Below are positions 60,588-64,000 of a stretch of 64,000 nucleotides of DNA, piece by piece. The stretch lies in the NCBI GenBank assembly GCA_025267735.1, contig CM046293.1, forward strand, positions 7,030,560-7,094,559, read 5' to 3'. A program made the translations under genes and the position numbers. Numbering within the stretch: the first letter of the stretch is position 1; every line of letters starts with the position of its first letter. Source of the DNA: Mactra quadrangularis. Taxonomy: Eukaryota; Mollusca; Bivalvia; Venerida; Mactridae. The notes under the pieces are model-generated. The model had not been told where the DNA came from. It did no database searches and saw only the letters and a program-made list of their open reading frames with translations.

Positions 60588-61030
60588 CAAAGTTCGGGGA
60601 AATTGCGTGATTAAATGTGATTCATTATACACTGGATTTAAAATGTCATTGGTGTGAAGGAGTTGGGGTTAAAACTTGGCCAAAATATGAGGGGGTGTAG
60701 TCTTTGTGCTTGTGAAATATGGGGTTTCAGTGACAATTTTTAGGATTACTTGGATTCAGTGATTCTATGAAGGTGTTTTCAGCCATATTGAAGTTAATCT
60801 TGAATATTTTAGCATTTAAAACTGTTGTGATCATGTGAAGGTACTTTCTGTGTTTTAAATGTTCATTCTTTAAAAAATATTTTTTTTTTAAATTTCTGTT
60901 TTCTTTTTTTTATTATTTTTTTTTGTCAATGTGCTGGCGCAGTGACTGTTAATGTTCTTACAGAGTTAATAGTGCTATATAACATGAAAATATTACAATA
61001 TATAATTAAATGTATATTGTATATGAATAT
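60588..61030 (+). other. FNDC3: FNDC3 3' untranslated region (start of)
   Basis: AT-rich sequence after the TAA with long T runs (60880-60932). The extent is unknown. An ATTAAA at 61005-61010 is the first plausible polyadenylation signal; AATAAA near 61921 is another. Confidence 0.6.
61005..61010 (+). promoter_or_regulatory. Candidate polyadenylation signal ATTAAA
   Basis: First canonical-variant hexamer after the stop codon, 418 bases downstream, followed by T- and GT-rich sequence (61011-61060). Position and context fit, but such hexamers are common by chance in AT-rich DNA. Confidence 0.3.
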
Positions 61031-61187
61031 ATATATATTATATTGATGTGTATTGTATATTGTTTAAATGTAGTCATACAATGTCTGACAAGAGTTTTTA
61101 TTAGAATCTACTTGTATATTAAATGGCACAACAAGATATGTTTTTTATCGTGTCATTGGTCACATCATCATATTACTATTTTTATAT

Positions 61188-61612
61188 GCCCGAAAGAATT
61201 TCGGGCATATTATGTTATACCCCCTGGCGTTCGTCTGTCCGTTAGCAATTTGGTTTCCGGAGCATAACTTAAGTTCCATTTGGCCCACAATATTCAAACT
61301 TCATAGGATGATTGTCCATATCGGGTAGAAGACCCCTATTGATTTTGGGGTCACAAGGTCAAATGTCAAGGTCACTATTACCTTAAAACTGAAAACAGTT
61401 TCCAGAGCATAACTTAAGTTTCATTTGGCCCACAGTATTCAAACTTCATGGGAGGATTGTCCATATCGGGTAGAAGACCCCTATTGATTTTGGGGTCACA
61501 AGGACAAAGGTCAAGGTCACTACTTACAAATGCTTCATCTTAACTAAAAACAACAACACTTTCTGGCATATAATGCTCCGCCTAGCGATGTTCTTGTTAT
61601 TATTGTTATGCT
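61188..61612 (+). mobile_element. Tandem-array element with hairpin head
   Basis: Head ATGCCCGAAAGAATTTCGGG CAT is a near-perfect hairpin; two copies of a unit of about 145 bp follow (TTCCGGAGCATAACTTAAGT, TATCGGGTAGAAGACCCC), tail GCATATAATGCTCCGCCTAG and GTTCTTGTTA. Same architecture as 48068-49608. Confidence 0.7.
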
Positions 61613-62536
61613 ATTATGCTCCTAAATGGACTTTGTATTATTTTTGTGGTAACTTTTGGGAGCAAGATGTATATTAAAGGGTAGCTTGATGGCGAAAACA
61701 ACTTCACATTTAATATGGGAAAATTTATTAGTCATGTTTTTTTCTTAAGAAAACTTTAAACTGGGTTTTCTTGTAAGAGTGTCAATTTTAATTGATTATG
61801 CATATTTTGCTCATTAATTAGATGGGTATGTCTATGTTTTGATGGGCCTGTCTATATTCATATTTGCATATATTCGTTATTTTCTTGGAATATTTTGAAA
61901 CTTCAGTGAAGATTTTCTTTGAATAAATTGTTTGCTTTAATTAGTCTCTATAACTTATTAAATTCATGATGGTTATCTCCTTTGATATAGAATTGATATT
62001 AAGCTGAGGCTACTATAACCAGGCCCATAGACAAGTGGCTAATTTGTTTAACAATGTAATCCTTTGTGTTGAAAGACATGTAGCTATGCTTGTCCAAGTA
62101 TACGCTTATCCTTTCCTTAGGTGACAGATTATGAATATTTAGAAATGGGAGGTCTGGCATAATGTCATGGGGATGCTACTATAATTATGAACAATACTAG
62201 CTAGTAAAATGAGCGTTTACTCCTTACAAATCTAGGAAAGTGAAAAAATACTTAGGTATTTATTGTTTGATATTCTTTTAGTCAAGCTCGAGTTTTTTTT
62301 GCCAATCAATGTACATGTACCCTTTAATTATTTCATTGTTTTTTTTTCATTTGATAATTATAATAGAAAACTATGATACACTTCAATATTTAATTTTGAA
62401 GTATTTATTGGGGTTTTTTTGTAAGCTATTCACTGATCAATAAGTAGGACTTTTGACCATTGGACTTTGGGGACTTTAAATATTTTCAGTTCTGGAAAAA
62501 ACCAATATTATGAGATTGGAACACCATCAATTATTT

Positions 62537-62872
62537 GTTAGCCGGATTTTTCAAGGAAAAAATTCAGCTTATCGTTTGGTGAAACCCAGACGGGCTGGCG
62601 TCCAGAGTTGTTAACAACTGAATTAAAGTTTTTCTTTACCATATATTTCTGCCATTTATTGTCAGATCTTTATGAAACTTCTTACAATGATAACATACCA
62701 TGTGATGAACAGAATAAGAAAGTTACCACGACTCTACCTGACTTTATTATGAATTATTTTTCTTTGTAATTTTTGTGTTAAAGTTTTTAATATGTTGGAT
62801 ATCTCTGTCATTTATGGTCAGATCTTGATGAAAATCTGGCTTTAATGTGGTTTCCACATTACATTTCTTGTT
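62537..62872 (+). repeat. Dispersed repeat D, copy 3
   Basis: Starts near TTAGCCGGATTTTTCAAGGA, core TTTCTGCCATTTATTGTCAG, end TTTCCACATTACATTTCTTG. Longer than the other copies by an internal partial duplication of the TTATGGTCAGATCTT region. Confidence 0.8.
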
Positions 62873-63264
62873 CCTATTCTGTTTATTGGGAAATTTTTGT
62901 TGAGTAAGTTTTCTTGAGTTTATGATATTTAAACTTTTTTTGGTCTTCCGTTACGAAGTAAGTCATAACATGTATTTTCTATTTTCTATTAACTATAGAA
63001 AACTAGACTTACACTGGTACATTGAAATTGTTAAACATGATTTAGACATTTTGGAGAGTTTAGTTGCCTAAGAAGGAGTTTGAATGAATTTTTATATTTT
63101 TTAAAGTCTTTTATTCAAGATTTGCTGTAAAGTCATTACGATCCATCATTAAGCAAATCAAATCCAGTTGTGGCTGAAACTTACTACATGGGTGCAAGTT
63201 TTCAGGCATATACCTGAAGTTAGGTTTTTCACAACAAATTAGACATTGTTTTGCTATTAAACTA

Positions 63265-63550
63265 CAGTCAATTCGCATTATCTCGACTACTCTTGTGTCG
63301 ATATTTCGTTGTCTCGATTGAAAATCAAAAGTCCCGATTTTTTTCCTTCTTTATCTATATGAAAAAATCATGTTTGACTCGATCTTTTTTTCTCGACTTT
63401 TTCGCTCTCTCGACTATAAATTTGAGTCCCAAATTGTTTTTTTACTATAAAATTATAATGTTTAAGTCGACTAGACAAAGATATTATCGGCGATCCGTTG
63501 AGGTGCGAAAAATAGCACACGCCCATTAATTGTTTATCGATTAGCGACTG
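63265..63550. mobile_element. Pogo/Tigger-like MITE
   Basis: 286 bp, left end CAGTCAATTCGCATTATCTC GAC, right end TAGCGACTG, flanked by TA (63263-63264, 63551-63552). TCTCGACT motifs repeat inside. No transposase frame. Confidence 0.65.
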
Positions 63551-64000
63551 TATAGATAATCTGTTTAAAAGAACGTGTCAAGATTGAATTAACATGTCAT
63601 TTAAATATACAAACTAATTGACATGACTAAATGAAACCATTGTTAAATAAGTCGAGTGTTAATTGACAGATGTCAAAATTGAGTATAATTTTTTCGTTCT
63701 AGTGTATAAATTATTCTTGATTTTTAAAAATAAAAAACAAATATTTTTTGTTATTTCTATTATTTTATTTCGTCATTTAAGTTGATATAAATGTACGTCA
63801 TCTTCTTTTCATGTTAATTTAATCACTCGACAGACCTGTTGGAAAAATGTTTACAACTGTTATGGATCGATAATAGAAAGACACACATTTAAAGATATGC
63901 TGACATTATTGTAGTTCAAGTCTATATTTTTTCGTGACGTAATAGTCAACTTCTCTTCACACACACAACTGGATAATATCAGCAACTACTCAAAATATCA

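Larger units (their letters stand above)
61613..64000. other. Downstream flank
   Basis: AT-rich sequence with the two repeats listed (62537-62872 and 63265-63550). No exon, RNA gene or second protein-coding gene recognised. Confidence 0.6.

Overview
The window is eukaryotic, AT-rich and intron-rich. I read it as mollusc DNA, most likely bivalve. That is an inference from the protein's divergence from vertebrate homologues and from the load of tRNA-derived SINEs, small inverted-repeat transposons and tandem-array elements; no marker gene fixes the species.

One protein-coding gene spans almost the whole window on the + strand: an orthologue of vertebrate FNDC3A/FNDC3B (fibronectin type III domain-containing protein 3). 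I can place 22 coding exons between 1965 and 60587. All introns are GT-AG, every phase matches across every junction, and the joined exons total 3522 bases, i.e. 1173 codons plus a stop. The predicted protein has a Tyr/Asn/Gly-rich N-terminus, a Pro/His/Gln-rich linker, a short basic segment, nine FN3 domains and a C-terminal membrane anchor ending a few residues before the stop. This is the vertebrate FNDC3 layout. The first exon is the least certain, because it has no homologue to lean on and lies beyond a 23.7-kb intron.

Layout: 1-1964, upstream sequence with no gene I recognise. 1965-2187, proposed exon 1. 2188-25922, a huge intron with two 57-bp minisatellites, a 17-bp minisatellite, a pair of inverted transposon copies carrying CRE-like sites, SINEs, and a 1.4-kb hAT-like element nested in an older hairpin repeat. 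25923-39457, four exons of the N-terminal region separated by long repeat-filled introns. 40046-60587, 17 exons encoding nine FN3 domains and the anchor. 60588-64000, 3' UTR and downstream repeats, with no second gene seen.

The most unusual points concern transposons or repeats that touch the gene's splicing. A SINE inserted exactly at the donor of exon 20 duplicated that donor. The donor of exon 10 is followed at once by a long CAT/CAC tract that stays open in the gene's frame and would add a poly-histidine tail if the intron were retained. Elsewhere several elements can be bounded to the base by their target-site duplications. No prokaryotic, CRISPR or viral system was seen.
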